Part shown: positions 14,084 to 23,123 of the stretch, in pieces | Layout: every line of letters starts with the position of its first letter | How positions within the stretch are numbered: the stretch's first letter is position 1 | The notes under the pieces: model-generated | What the model was told of the DNA's origin: nothing | The model's input: only the letters and a program-made list of their open reading frames with translations | Database searches by the model: none | Position numbers and translations under genes: made by a program | NCBI GenBank assembly: GCA_016787665.1 | Contig: JAEUUC010000001.1 | Coordinates: 1-64,000 of the forward strand | Length of the DNA: 64,000 bases | Reading direction: 5' to 3' | DNA from: Cyclobacteriaceae bacterium | Lineage (GTDB): Bacteria > Bacteroidota > Bacteroidia > Cytophagales > Cyclobacteriaceae

Positions 14084-14767
14084 ATGAAGTCGATACTGAG
14101 TTTCATTTGGCTGGTGAGCATTTCGGTGATGGCGTGGGGCCAGCAAACCGAGGAGCGTAAGCTGGATCCATTTAAAGGCGTGAAGGCTGCGCAGGCAGTT
14201 GATGTTTACTTGAAGAAAGGTGACAAGGAAAGTGCCCGCGTGGTGGTTTCCGGAGTGGACCCTGACGAAGTGGTGACCGAGGTGGCGGGCAGTTACCTGA
14301 AAGTGCACATGCGCGAAGGGAACTACCGCGGCTCCCGCTCAGTAAAAGTATACGTCACCTATGTAACGCTGGAGAAACTCAGCGCCAGCTCGGCTGCCAA
14401 TATCTTCTCAGAGAGCACAATTAAGACGTCCCGCCTGGATGTGAGCGCATCGAGTGCGGCATCCATTGAGGTGACCATTGACGCGGGCGATGTGCTTGCG
14501 GATGTATCGAGTGCGGCCGACATTGTGATGGAAGGCAAAGCCCGCTCCCTGGAGGCCGAAGCAAGCAGTGCAGGCGATATTGACGCCTATAATCTGGAAT
14601 GTGAATCGGTTGTGGCATCCGTAAGCAGTGCCGGCTCCGCCAAGGTCAACTGCACCAAAGAAATTGAAGCCCAGGCCAGCAGCGGTGGCACAATACGATA
14701 CCGCGGCAACCCGGGCCGCACCAACACGTCATCCAGCAGTGGCGGCTCAGTGAAGAAATCGAACTAA
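14084..14767 (+). CDS. DUF2807 (head GIN domain) exported protein
   Basis: 227 aa with signal peptide MKSILSFIWLVSISVMAWGQ. The mature part opens with LDPFKGVKAAQAVDVYLKKGD, the typical beginning of the DUF2807/GIN putative auto-transporter adhesin head domain. It continues as a right-handed beta-helix-like series of short serine-rich turns (SASSAANI, SASSAASI, VSSAADIV, ASSAGDI, VSSAGSA, ASSGGTI), each about 18-20 residues apart. The C-terminus is a low-complexity Ser/Gly tail. It is probably periplasmic or surface located; the function of the family is not established. Confidence 0.82.
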   Translation: MKSILSFIWLVSISVMAWGQQTEERKLDPFKGVKAAQAVDVYLKKGDKESARVVVSGVDPDEVVTEVAGSYLKVHMREGNYRGSRSVKVYVTYVTLEKLSASSAANIFSESTIKTSRLDVSASSAASIEVTIDAGDVLADVSSAADIVMEGKARSLEAEASSAGDIDAYNLECESVVASVSSAGSAKVNCTKEIEAQASSGGTIRYRGNPGRTNTSSSSGGSVKKSN

Positions 14768-14780
14768 TCAAAATCAACGC

Positions 14781-14809
14781 AAAAGGCCGGTTTAACCGGC
14801 CTTTTTTTC
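14781..14809 (+). terminator. Rho-independent terminator after DUF2807 gene
   Basis: AAAGGCCGG-TTTAA-CCGGCC stem followed by TTTTTTT, 15 nt after the stop codon. Confidence 0.9.
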
Positions 14810-14897
14810 TGTCTTTTCGCAATATAACCTTCCCCTGACGGCCCTGTTCCATACGGTAAACGGTGCCGCCCAAAATCCCCGGCAAATCAACCGCTCG

Positions 14898-15065
14898 TTA
14901 CCCTTGCTTGAGCAAGGCTAAGGCCACGCGGCTTCGTTTATGCCCCGGACGCCCGTTGTACCATACCTCCAGATTCTGTATGGCAGTGGCGAACTGGCGG
15001 TTGTACGAAGCATCTACCCGGGCGCCTTTTGTCCACGGTTTCGCCTGTAATTTCAGATTAATCAT
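14898..15065 (-). CDS. Possible small basic protein (55 aa)
   Basis: A minus-strand ORF in an otherwise empty 320-bp gap. It starts MINLKLQAKPWTKGARVDAS at 15065 and ends ALALLKQG. It is basic, has several aromatics (FATAIQNLEVWYNGRPGH) and reads like a real folded small protein or a conserved domain fragment. AGAGG lies 7-11 nt upstream and may act as a ribosome site. No family recognised; it could be chance. Confidence 0.4.
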   Translation of the reverse strand: MINLKLQAKPWTKGARVDASYNRQFATAIQNLEVWYNGRPGHKRSRVALALLKQG

Positions 15066-15131
15066 AACTCTTGCCTCTAAGACGAAAAAGCATTGGTTTT
15101 AGTTTAGGTTCGCCCGTAATTTTGTTCGGTT

Positions 15132-15899
15132 ATGCCGGGCGTTTGGAGCACCAATTATTGGATCATCTTACTGATCATATTTCTGCGCTATGCCGTACTG
15201 TCGTTGGTAGCCTACCTGATGTATTATGTGATCTTCCGAAACCGGTGGGCCTTCCGGAAAATTCAAATCAGGTTCCCGCAAGGCTCGGACTACCGGAGGG
15301 AGTTTCTGTACTCGGTGTTCACGGCCTTTATTTTTGCCGGTGTCGGGTATTCACTTTTTGGCACCGGGCTGCGTAACTATACGCAGCTCTACCTGAATGT
15401 GGCAGATTACGGCTGGGTCTATTTCGGGCTTAGCATCCCGCTCATGTTGATTATCCACGACACGTACTTTTACTGGACTCATCGGGCCATGCACCACCCT
15501 TCGGTTTTCCGGTGGTTTCATAAGGTGCACCACCTCAGCACCAATCCGTCACCCTGGGCTTCCTTCGCCTTTCACCCGCTGGAAGCCATCGTGGAGGCCG
15601 GGATCATCGTGGTTATCGCCCTCATCATGCCGGTGCATCCGCTGGCCATCGGGCTGTTTCTGCTCATCATGATGGTGTACAACGTGTATGGGCATCTGGG
15701 GTATGAAGTATACCCGAAGGGATTTTCACGTTCTTGGCTCGGCCGGTGGATCAATACCTCCGTTAACCACAACCAGCACCACCAGTTCTTCAAAGGAAAT
15801 TACGGCCTGTATTTTTTGTGGTGGGATCGCTGGATGGGCACGCTGCGCAGTGACTACGACCGGCAGTTCGATGACGTCAAGAGTCGCGTGGCCGCCTAA
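15132..15899 (+). CDS. Fatty acid hydroxylase / sterol desaturase superfamily membrane protein
   Basis: 255 aa. Four or more transmembrane helices and the three histidine boxes of the superfamily: HDTYFYWTHR near residue 110, HKVHH near 130 and NHNQHH near 215. These bind a di-iron centre that hydroxylates or desaturates lipids in the membrane. The substrate is unknown; Bacteroidota members include carotenoid and sphingolipid/ornithine-lipid hydroxylases. It converges on the glycosyltransferase gene with a 4-bp overlap. Confidence 0.88.
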   Translation: MPGVWSTNYWIILLIIFLRYAVLSLVAYLMYYVIFRNRWAFRKIQIRFPQGSDYRREFLYSVFTAFIFAGVGYSLFGTGLRNYTQLYLNVADYGWVYFGLSIPLMLIIHDTYFYWTHRAMHHPSVFRWFHKVHHLSTNPSPWASFAFHPLEAIVEAGIIVVIALIMPVHPLAIGLFLLIMMVYNVYGHLGYEVYPKGFSRSWLGRWINTSVNHNQHHQFFKGNYGLYFLWWDRWMGTLRSDYDRQFDDVKSRVAA

Positions 15900-16831
15900 C
15901 GCGCGCCCTGGATCACTTCGCGCACCACGTAGGTTTTCTTGTTCTGCGATTCGTAATACGTGCGCATCATCAGTTCGGCAATCAAGCCGAAAGTGAGAAA
16001 CTGAATGCCGGCCAGCACCAGCAAGAAGCCCAGCAGTAACAACGGCCGCCCCCAGATGTCGTGCCCCATGATTTTCACCACCAGCAGGTAGAGGTTAATG
16101 ACGATGCCGGCAAACAAGGTGACAAAGCCCAACGGCCCGAACAGGTGGATGGGCCTTCGGAAATATTTTTGAAAGAATACCATGAGCAACAGGTCGCTCA
16201 TAACTTTCAGCGTGCGGCCTAATCCATATTTGGATTGCCCATGAATGCGCGCGTGGTGTTTCACGGGCACATCGGTAATCTTGCCGCCTTGCAGCACCGC
16301 GAGGATGGGAATGAAGCGGTGCAGTTCGCCATACAGGCCGAGGTTCTTTGCAATTTGTGATTTGAACACTTTCAGTGTGCAGCCATAATCGCGAATGTGC
16401 ACGCCCGTGAGTTGGCGAATGAGGTAATTGGCAATTTTGCTGGGGAACTTGCGCACCAGCGCTTTGTCTTGCCGGTTTTGCCGAAAACCAGCTACTACAT
16501 CCCACTTTTCATTCTTCAGTTTCTCCAGCATCATGGGTATGTCGGCCGGGTCATTCTGCAAATCGCCATCGAGTGTCACAATGTACTGTCCGCTGGCGTG
16601 TTCAATACCCGCTGCCATGGCCGGGGTCTGCCCGTAGTTGCGGTTGAGCACCACCAATTTGGTGCGCGTGTTAGCCAGTGCGCGAATCCGTTCCACGGTG
16701 GCATCGGTGGAGCCATCGTCCACCAGAATGAGTTCGTAGTCGAATGCGTGAAGTTCGCGGTAAATGCTCTCCAACAGGGGCGCCACATTGTCCTCCTCAT
16801 TGAGGAGGGTAATCACCAGGGATAATTCCAT
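15896..16831 (-). CDS. Family 2 glycosyltransferase, DPM1/ArnC-like with two C-terminal membrane helices
   Basis: 311 aa. The GT-A fold is shown by SLVITLLNEEDNVAPL, ILVDDGSTDAT and TLDGDLQNDP (the metal-binding DxD region). Two hydrophobic helices follow (LGFVTLFAGIVINLYLLVV and PLLLLGFLLVLAGIQFLTFG). This architecture transfers a sugar from a nucleotide donor to polyprenyl phosphate at the cytoplasmic face. It follows the PAP2 gene by 3 nt and faces an ArnT-like gene upstream, so it probably supplies the lipid-linked sugar used by the latter. Confidence 0.88.
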   Translation of the reverse strand: MELSLVITLLNEEDNVAPLLESIYRELHAFDYELILVDDGSTDATVERIRALANTRTKLVVLNRNYGQTPAMAAGIEHASGQYIVTLDGDLQNDPADIPMMLEKLKNEKWDVVAGFRQNRQDKALVRKFPSKIANYLIRQLTGVHIRDYGCTLKVFKSQIAKNLGLYGELHRFIPILAVLQGGKITDVPVKHHARIHGQSKYGLGRTLKVMSDLLLMVFFQKYFRRPIHLFGPLGFVTLFAGIVINLYLLVVKIMGHDIWGRPLLLLGFLLVLAGIQFLTFGLIAELMMRTYYESQNKKTYVVREVIQGAR

Positions 16832-16834
16832 GAA

Positions 16835-17458
16835 TCAGACTTTCGCAAAAGTCGGATTTTTTGGGGAAAGTGAATAAAAAATGTAGCTCACCGAACTGCC
16901 GACAATCATACCGGCCGTTACATCGGCTGGCGAATGTACCCCCAAATACACACGCGAGAACGCAATGGCACAGGCCCAAAGCAGCGCGGGCAACACCACA
17001 TACCAACGTGGCCACAGCAGGCTCATCATCACCGCTGCGGCAAAGGCCTCGGCCGAATGCCCCGAGGGAAATGAAAAGCTGCCACCGGTGCTCAACTGTA
17101 AAATGCGCGTATCGGCTTCAAATGGCCGCAGGCAACGGGCTGAAATTTTGATGAGGTAGTTGACCAGGCCAGCCAACCCCACGCTCAGGCCGGTAAACAG
17201 AAAAAAGTAACGGGTCCACCGGGTGCGCCACTTCCATTCGCCCACCAATAGCACACCAAACGGAATGCCGAGGCTCACCAGCGTTACCCAATTGGTGAAA
17301 AGCTGCCAACCGCCAATCGGCCCGGCTGCCCGCTGATTCTGCATTTGGGCAATCCACTCAAACTGCGGAGGCGCGGCCTGTACCTGATAAAGAGAAAATA
17401 CGACCACCGTTGCTCCGGCTAACACGGCCAGCAATTGAAGGGGTTGTTTCGGTTTCAT
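16835..17458 (-). CDS. PAP2-family lipid phosphatase
   Basis: 207 aa, multiple transmembrane helices. All three motifs of the PAP2 active site are present: K-x6-RP in KISARCLRP, PSGH in FSFPSGHSAEAF, and SR-x5-H-x3-D in SRVYLGVHSPAD. It probably dephosphorylates undecaprenyl pyrophosphate or another lipid phosphate on the outer face of the membrane. It is in an operon with the GT2 gene (3-nt gap) and diverges from the ArnT-like gene. Confidence 0.88.
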   Translation of the reverse strand: MKPKQPLQLLAVLAGATVVVFSLYQVQAAPPQFEWIAQMQNQRAAGPIGGWQLFTNWVTLVSLGIPFGVLLVGEWKWRTRWTRYFFLFTGLSVGLAGLVNYLIKISARCLRPFEADTRILQLSTGGSFSFPSGHSAEAFAAAVMMSLLWPRWYVVLPALLWACAIAFSRVYLGVHSPADVTAGMIVGSSVSYIFYSLSPKNPTFAKV

Positions 17459-17496
17459 GGATTAAGATCGCGCTTCGATTTACTAATTTTAGGGCG

Positions 17497-19047
17497 ATGA
17501 AGCGTTTCGGCTGGGTTATTTTATTGTCAATCGTATCGTACTCGGCCAACTTCTGGGGTTACCCGATTTACATTTTGGATGAAGCCCGCAACGCGGCCTG
17601 TGCCATGGAGATGGCCGCCCGCCACGATTGGGTGGTACCCACGTTCAACAACGAATTGCGTACGGATAAACCACCGCTGCATTATTTCTTCATGCGGGCA
17701 GCTTATGCGGTCTTTGATGTCAACCCGTTTTCGGCCCGCCTGTTTTCGATTCTCATGGGCGTGCTCACGGTTTGTGTGGTTTACTTTTTTACCACGCGGC
17801 TCGTTAACGAAAAAACCGGCTGGCTCGCCAGCCTCATCCTGATCGCTTCGCTGCAGATGATGTTTCAGTTCCATCTGGCCGTGCCCGATCCGTACCTGAT
17901 TTTTTTCTTCACGCTGGGCATGTTCAGTTTTGTTTACGCCTGGCGAACGCACCGGAAGATTTTTTTCTATCTCACGTACGCCTCACTCGCCCTGGCCTTT
18001 ATGGCAAAAGGCCCGCTGGCACCGGGGTTGGCCGGGCTCACCGTCCTGTTGTTTTTGATTTTGCGCAAAGAGTTCTCCTTTCACACCCTTAACCGCATTC
18101 AGGTTTGGGGCGGTGCCGTTTTGTTTCTGGCGTTGGTGCTGCCGTGGTGGGTGGCGGTTACCCTGCAAACGCAGGGGGAGTGGACGCGCGGATTTTTTTT
18201 CGAGCACAATCTCCAGCGTTTTTCATCTTCTATGGAAGGTCACACGGGTTTTCCCGGTCTGGCGATCGCCTATTTTCTGGCGGCCCTGTTACCCCTCGGC
18301 TTTTTTGCACCCGGTGCATTGGTTAAAGCGTGGCGCGCGCGCCACGATCAGCCGGTGATTTTCTTCGTGGCCCTTAGCGCGCTGGTGGTGGTCGTGTTTT
18401 TCAGTGTGTCGCGTACGATTTTGCCCGGATACCTCAGCCCGGCCGTGCCGTTTGCGGCCGTTGTCCTGGCGTGGCACTTCGAACAACTTCGGCAGGTAAG
18501 GGCTGTTCATCACGTGTTGGTTGGCCTGCTGGCGCTCGTCTCGCTGGCGCTGCCGGTAGTCGGGTTTGTGGCGTTGCGGCAAGATCCGCTGGTGAGCAGC
18601 GAAGCCTCGCTGGCATGGTGGATTCTGTTGGCCGTGCCGGGCGTGGGGGTGGGCTGGTACTACCTCGCTAACCGCAAGGTGGTTCAATTTGTGTACGCCA
18701 CCCTGTTGAGCTTTGCCGTGATGGGGGTGATGTTGTTTTACCTGGTGATGCCACGCCTGATGCAGCATAACCCGGTTGCGTTAAGCGTGGCGGGGTTGTC
18801 AATCGGGGCCCAAACCCCCGTGGCCTGTTTCGTGCGAACCAATGCCGCCTACGTGTTTAACCTCAGGCGAACCTACCCGTACCTCGGTTCACCCGAGCAG
18901 GTTCAGGAATGGCTGAACGCTAACCCGGGCGGTTTTATCCTGACCCGCGATGATGAAGCCCCGGCCCTGCAGCGCTTGAACCTGAAAACAAGGTTTACCG
19001 GGCGGGATTTGTTCGAGAACCACACCACCGTGGTGCTCAGCAACTAA
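17497..19047 (+). CDS. ArnT/GT39-like membrane glycosyltransferase
   Basis: 516 aa from the ATG at 17497, 38 bp from the divergent PAP2 gene. A first membrane helix is followed by the periplasmic catalytic loop with ILDEARNAACAMEMAARHD, then NELRTDKPPLHYF, the hallmark of the dolichyl-phosphate-mannose mannosyltransferase/ArnT family. About 11 further hydrophobic segments (ILMGVLTVCVVYFF, LAFMAKGPLAPGLAGL) and a small C-terminal periplasmic domain follow. It uses a polyprenyl-phosphate sugar as donor to modify lipid A, glycans or proteins; the acceptor is unknown. Confidence 0.85.
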   Translation: MKRFGWVILLSIVSYSANFWGYPIYILDEARNAACAMEMAARHDWVVPTFNNELRTDKPPLHYFFMRAAYAVFDVNPFSARLFSILMGVLTVCVVYFFTTRLVNEKTGWLASLILIASLQMMFQFHLAVPDPYLIFFFTLGMFSFVYAWRTHRKIFFYLTYASLALAFMAKGPLAPGLAGLTVLLFLILRKEFSFHTLNRIQVWGGAVLFLALVLPWWVAVTLQTQGEWTRGFFFEHNLQRFSSSMEGHTGFPGLAIAYFLAALLPLGFFAPGALVKAWRARHDQPVIFFVALSALVVVVFFSVSRTILPGYLSPAVPFAAVVLAWHFEQLRQVRAVHHVLVGLLALVSLALPVVGFVALRQDPLVSSEASLAWWILLAVPGVGVGWYYLANRKVVQFVYATLLSFAVMGVMLFYLVMPRLMQHNPVALSVAGLSIGAQTPVACFVRTNAAYVFNLRRTYPYLGSPEQVQEWLNANPGGFILTRDDEAPALQRLNLKTRFTGRDLFENHTTVVLSN

Positions 19048-19152
19048 AGCTATTCTTTAAGGTGGGGTTGTTTTCACCCCTGATGGGCATCAGATTGATA
19101 TGTTTTTTTCTCTTTTGGGTTGATTTTTACCCGGGCGTATGAAAAAACGGGC

Positions 19153-19160
19153 TATTTTTG
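19153..19160 (+). promoter_or_regulatory. -7 box for glutamine synthetase
   Basis: TATTTTTG, an exact TAnnTTTG match, 33 nt upstream of the start codon; a T-rich stretch about 25 nt further upstream may serve as the -33 element. Confidence 0.6.
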
Positions 19161-19192
19161 CCCCGTTTTTACGACAAATCAACCACTACCAT

Positions 19193-21355
19193 ATGTCACA
19201 CCTACGTTTTGAAGCCCTGAAAAAGCTCAATGAACGCGAACGCGTGCCGGTGGAGGCCCCCGCTTCGGTGGTCTCCAAGTTCTTCGGTGAAAATGTGTTC
19301 GGCATTGAGCAAATGCGCGCCACGCTTGCCCCGGCCGTATTTAAAAAGGTGGCCAGTGCCATCAAGAACCACGAAAAAATTGATGAGGCAACGGCCGATG
19401 CCGTAGCTTCCGCGGCCAAGAGCTGGGCCATGAGCAAAGGAGCCACACACTTCACGCATTGGTTCCAGCCCATGACGGGCGGCACTGCCGAGAAGCACGA
19501 TTCATTCTTTGATGCGCTGGCTGGCATTGAAAAATTTAAAGGGAGCGAGCTCGTGCAGCAGGAGCCCGATGCGTCTTCGTTCCCCAGCGGAGGTATCCGC
19601 AGTACATTCGAAGCGCGGGGCTACACGGCATGGGATCCTACTTCGCCCATGTTCCTCTATGGCAAAACGTTGAGTATCCCGACCATCTTCGTGTCGTACA
19701 CAGGCGAGACGCTCGATACCAAATCGCCTTTGCTTAAGGCGCTTAAGGCGGTTGACCTGGCGGCCACCAAAGTGTGCCAGTTGTTCGACAAAGACATTCA
19801 GCATGTGACGGCCTCGCTGGGCCCGGAGCAGGAATACTTTGTGGTTGACAAGGCCCTGTTTATGGCCCGCCCGGATCTGGTCATGGCCGGTCGTTCGGTG
19901 TTCGGTCATGCCCCGGCCCGCGGTCAGCAAATGGAAGATCATTACTTCGGCTCCATTCCGGGCCGCGTATATGATTTCATGAAGGAATTTGAAATTGAAT
20001 GCTGGCGATTGGGCATTCCGGTACGTACGCGGCACAACGAAGTAGCGCCCAGCCAGTTTGAAGTGGCTCCGCTGTTTGAGGATGTGAATGTGGCCAACGA
20101 CCACAACCAGTTGATGATGGATGTGATGGGCCGCGTGGCCGAAAAGCACAACCTGAAGGTACTCTTCCACGAGAAGCCGTTTGCCGGCCTCAACGGTACG
20201 GGTAAGCACAACAACTGGTCGCTTATTACCGACAGTGGCATCAACCTGTATGCACCCAGCAGCAGCGCCCGGGACAACCTGTTGTTCCTTACGTTTTTTG
20301 TGACCACCATCAAGGCTGTTCATGAGCATGGTGATTTGTTGCGAGCCTCGATCGCTACTGCGGCCAACGACTTCCGCCTCGGTGCCAACGAGGCTCCTCC
20401 GGCCATCATGTCGGTGTTCATTGGCTCGCAAATGAGTGCCGTACTCGATGAATTGGAGAAGAAAGGCAACGTGAAGATTGAGAAGGGCGACAACATGTAC
20501 ATGAAGCTGGGCATCGATCAGATCCCGGAAATCATCCTGGATGCTACGGACCGCAACCGTACTTCGCCCTTTGCATTCACCGGAAACAAGTTTGAGTTCC
20601 GTGCCGTGGGAGGTAGCGACAATTGCGCCACGGCCATGACTGCGTTGAACACCATTGTAGCCGATCAGTTGGAGAAATTCTTCGAGTCGGTGAACAAGGA
20701 GATTGAAAAGGGTGAGGAGAAACGTATGGCCATTGTAAACGTGCTGCGCAAGTACATCAAGGAGTCCAAGGACGTGCGCTTTGAAGGCGATGGCTATTCG
20801 GACGAATGGGTAAAAGAGGCGGCCAAACGCAAACTGGGTAATGTGAAAAATACACCCCGCGCCCTGGAGGCTTACCTCACCAAGAAGTCGGCTGATTTAT
20901 TCGAACGCCATGGCATCATGAGCCATAAGGAGAACGAGGCTCGTGTGGAAATCCGCCTGGAAGGGTACATCAAGCGGGTGCAAATTGAGGCACGTGTGAT
21001 TGGCGACCTGGTGATGAACCACATCGTGCCTACGGCCATCAACTACCAAAGCAAACTGATTACCAATGCCAACGGCCTTAAAGGGCTCGGTATTGATAAT
21101 AAGGCCGTGGTGCAGACCATCAAGGAGATTTCGGGTCACATCGACACCATCAAAACCAATGTGCGGGCGATGATTGAAGAGCGGAAGCGAATCAACAAGA
21201 TAACCGATACGCACAAGCGCGCGGTGGCCTATTGCGATGATATCAAGGAGAAGTACTTTGACGTAATCCGCGACTCAGTGGATAAACTGGAGTTGCTGGT
21301 AGACGATGAGGACTGGCCATTGGTGAAGTACCGGGAATTGCTGTTCCTGCGTTAA
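19193..21355 (+). CDS. glnN: Glutamine synthetase type III
   Basis: 720 aa, the length of the large type III enzyme typical of Bacteroidota. I chose the ATG at 19193 (MSHLRFEALKKLNERERV), since the frame-open ATG at 19139 lies upstream of the -7 box. Family landmarks: THFTHWFQPMTGGTAEKHDSF, SFPSGGIRSTFEARGYTAWD, LGPEQEYFVVD (metal-binding glutamates), PVRTRHNEVAPSQFE, and GTGKHNNWSL with the ATP-binding HNNWS loop. It condenses ammonia and glutamate into glutamine in the cytoplasm. It stands alone with its own promoter and terminator. Confidence 0.95.
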   Translation: MSHLRFEALKKLNERERVPVEAPASVVSKFFGENVFGIEQMRATLAPAVFKKVASAIKNHEKIDEATADAVASAAKSWAMSKGATHFTHWFQPMTGGTAEKHDSFFDALAGIEKFKGSELVQQEPDASSFPSGGIRSTFEARGYTAWDPTSPMFLYGKTLSIPTIFVSYTGETLDTKSPLLKALKAVDLAATKVCQLFDKDIQHVTASLGPEQEYFVVDKALFMARPDLVMAGRSVFGHAPARGQQMEDHYFGSIPGRVYDFMKEFEIECWRLGIPVRTRHNEVAPSQFEVAPLFEDVNVANDHNQLMMDVMGRVAEKHNLKVLFHEKPFAGLNGTGKHNNWSLITDSGINLYAPSSSARDNLLFLTFFVTTIKAVHEHGDLLRASIATAANDFRLGANEAPPAIMSVFIGSQMSAVLDELEKKGNVKIEKGDNMYMKLGIDQIPEIILDATDRNRTSPFAFTGNKFEFRAVGGSDNCATAMTALNTIVADQLEKFFESVNKEIEKGEEKRMAIVNVLRKYIKESKDVRFEGDGYSDEWVKEAAKRKLGNVKNTPRALEAYLTKKSADLFERHGIMSHKENEARVEIRLEGYIKRVQIEARVIGDLVMNHIVPTAINYQSKLITNANGLKGLGIDNKAVVQTIKEISGHIDTIKTNVRAMIEERKRINKITDTHKRAVAYCDDIKEKYFDVIRDSVDKLELLVDDEDWPLVKYRELLFLR

Positions 21356-21376
21356 GCGTTACGTAAACCGATAGCG

Positions 21377-21407
21377 AAAAGAGCCCCGAAAACGGGGCTC
21401 TTTTTTT
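21377..21407 (+). terminator. Rho-independent terminator after glnN
   Basis: AGAGCCCCG-AAAA-CGGGGCTC followed by TTTTTTT, starting 22 nt after the stop codon. Confidence 0.92.
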
Positions 21408-21484
21408 GGTATTGATTCTGTTGTGGACAACGGTGACTGGCAATGAAGTGAATATTTTGTAGTTTGGACGCTCATCTTAAAGTC

Positions 21485-22960
21485 ATGAACAAAATCCTTC
21501 TTACGGCAGTGTTAATCGGTATGCTGGTGAACGCGCCTGCTCAAAAAAAGCCACTTCCCGAGATTGCCCGGGTGGTAACCAAATCAGAAACCGAGGCGCA
21601 CCTTCGTTTTCTGGCGTCCGATGAATTGCGGGGACGCGACACCGGTTCGCCTGAGTTGGATATCGCGGCTGCCTACATCGCGTCTGAATTCAGCCGGTGG
21701 GGCGTTAAGAAGGTGGCCGGGGCCAATGACTATTACCAGCCCGTGGCGCTGGAAAAGAAGAAATATGCCAGCACCGTTGACATTACGGTTGGCGATTTGA
21801 CGCTGAAAAACAAAGAAGATCTGATCTTGCTGGACGGTAGCAACCTCACGTGGGAAGGTGAAGCCGTGTTTGTTGGCTACGGGTCAGAAGCCGATATGCA
21901 GCAAGCCAACGTAAAAGGGAAGTGGGTCGTCAGTTACATCGGAGCATCGGCCAACAGCAACATTCAACAGGCTTTTGGGGAGTCGGACGAAAAAGTAAAA
22001 CGCGCCAAACAATTGGGAGCCAGTGGCCTTACCGAGATTGTGGCTACACCGGGTGTGCCGTGGCAAATTCTGGTGAATTTTCTTACGCGCGAACGCATCG
22101 CCTTGAAAGGCGATGAGCCTACGTCTTTACCTCATTTGATGATGCGCAATTCAGACGCGGCAGCCGTCAAGACATTCCTCGAGAGCAGGACCGGGCGGGT
22201 GAAGGTAACGCTGGTACAGGCTGTTGGTGAAACACTACCCGGGAAGAACGTGCTGGGGATCATCCCGGGAACCGACCCCAAATTGAAAAATGAATATGTG
22301 GCACTCACGGCACACTACGATCACGTGGGCATCGGCCGAGCCGTCAGTGGCGATTCGATTTACAACGGGACGCGCGACAATGCCATCGGCACCACGGCTG
22401 TGCTTCAGGCGGCTCGCTACTTCGCGGCCAATCCACCCAAGCGATCTATCCTGGTGATGACGGTAACAGCCGAAGAGAAAGGATTGCTGGGTAGCAAGTG
22501 GTTTGCCGACCATCCGCTCATTCCGCTGAAACAAATCATCTTCAACCTCAACTGTGACGGTGCCGGGTATAACGATACCACTCGCGTTACCCTGTTTGAT
22601 GTCAACCGCACCAGTGCCGATGAGATGTTGAAGTCGGCTGCCGCCTCGGTAGGCGCCACGCTGAACGGAGATCCTGCGCCTGAGCAGGGTTTATACGATC
22701 GTTCGGACAATGTCAGCTTTGCGGCCAAAGGGGTGCCGGCTGTAACGTTCACCACGGGCTTCAATGCGTTTGACAATGAGATCATGAAGTATTATCACCA
22801 GCCGGCCGACCACGTGAGCAACGTTAATCTCAATTATGTGAACCGGTTTGTGCGGGCGTATGTGTATGCGGCCTTATTGATTGCCAACAACCCGGCACCG
22901 CCTGCCTGGAAGCCGGGTGACAAATACGAAGCCGCTGGAAAAGCCCTGTACGGAAGGTAA
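21485..22960 (+). CDS. M28-family zinc aminopeptidase with PA domain, exported
   Basis: 491 aa from the ATG at 21485. Signal peptide MNKILLTAVLIGMLVNAPAQ. LRFLASDELRGRDTGSPELD is the usual opening of bacterial M28 peptidases. A PA insert follows around residues 110-230. Zinc ligands can be seen as AHYDHVG (His), RDNAIG (Asp), AEEKGLLGS (Glu pair), NLNCDG (Asp) and the C-terminal YYHQPADH (His). It degrades peptides in the periplasm or outside. Monocistronic, it appears. Confidence 0.9.
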   Translation: MNKILLTAVLIGMLVNAPAQKKPLPEIARVVTKSETEAHLRFLASDELRGRDTGSPELDIAAAYIASEFSRWGVKKVAGANDYYQPVALEKKKYASTVDITVGDLTLKNKEDLILLDGSNLTWEGEAVFVGYGSEADMQQANVKGKWVVSYIGASANSNIQQAFGESDEKVKRAKQLGASGLTEIVATPGVPWQILVNFLTRERIALKGDEPTSLPHLMMRNSDAAAVKTFLESRTGRVKVTLVQAVGETLPGKNVLGIIPGTDPKLKNEYVALTAHYDHVGIGRAVSGDSIYNGTRDNAIGTTAVLQAARYFAANPPKRSILVMTVTAEEKGLLGSKWFADHPLIPLKQIIFNLNCDGAGYNDTTRVTLFDVNRTSADEMLKSAAASVGATLNGDPAPEQGLYDRSDNVSFAAKGVPAVTFTTGFNAFDNEIMKYYHQPADHVSNVNLNYVNRFVRAYVYAALLIANNPAPPAWKPGDKYEAAGKALYGR

Positions 22961-23092
22961 CTATTCTTTCGTCCAGATTCGGGTGTTGAGATCCAGTAGC
23001 TCCACGATGGTCATGCAGAGGCTCACGAGGTAGTGGTACTCCTCAATTTGTTTGAAATTATCGATGGATTCCCACAACCTGGACAACTGAAG
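22961..23092 (-). pseudogene. Possible gene remnant between M28 peptidase and membrane protein
   Basis: A 43-codon minus-strand open frame (reading QLSRLWESIDNFKQIEEYHY through TRIWTKE and a stop at 22961-22963) without a credible ATG at its start; it opens after a TAA. The amino-acid composition looks protein-like and helical. Either a leftover C-terminus or a very short gene using TTG. Confidence 0.3.
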
Positions 23093-23123
23093 TTATCGAA
23101 AAAGTTGAGGAATCGGGCTGCGC

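Noticed and set aside
19502-20431. Long minus-strand open frame opposite glutamine synthetase
   Set aside because: Shadow of a GC-rich coding region; no motif and no start context, whereas glnN is unambiguous.
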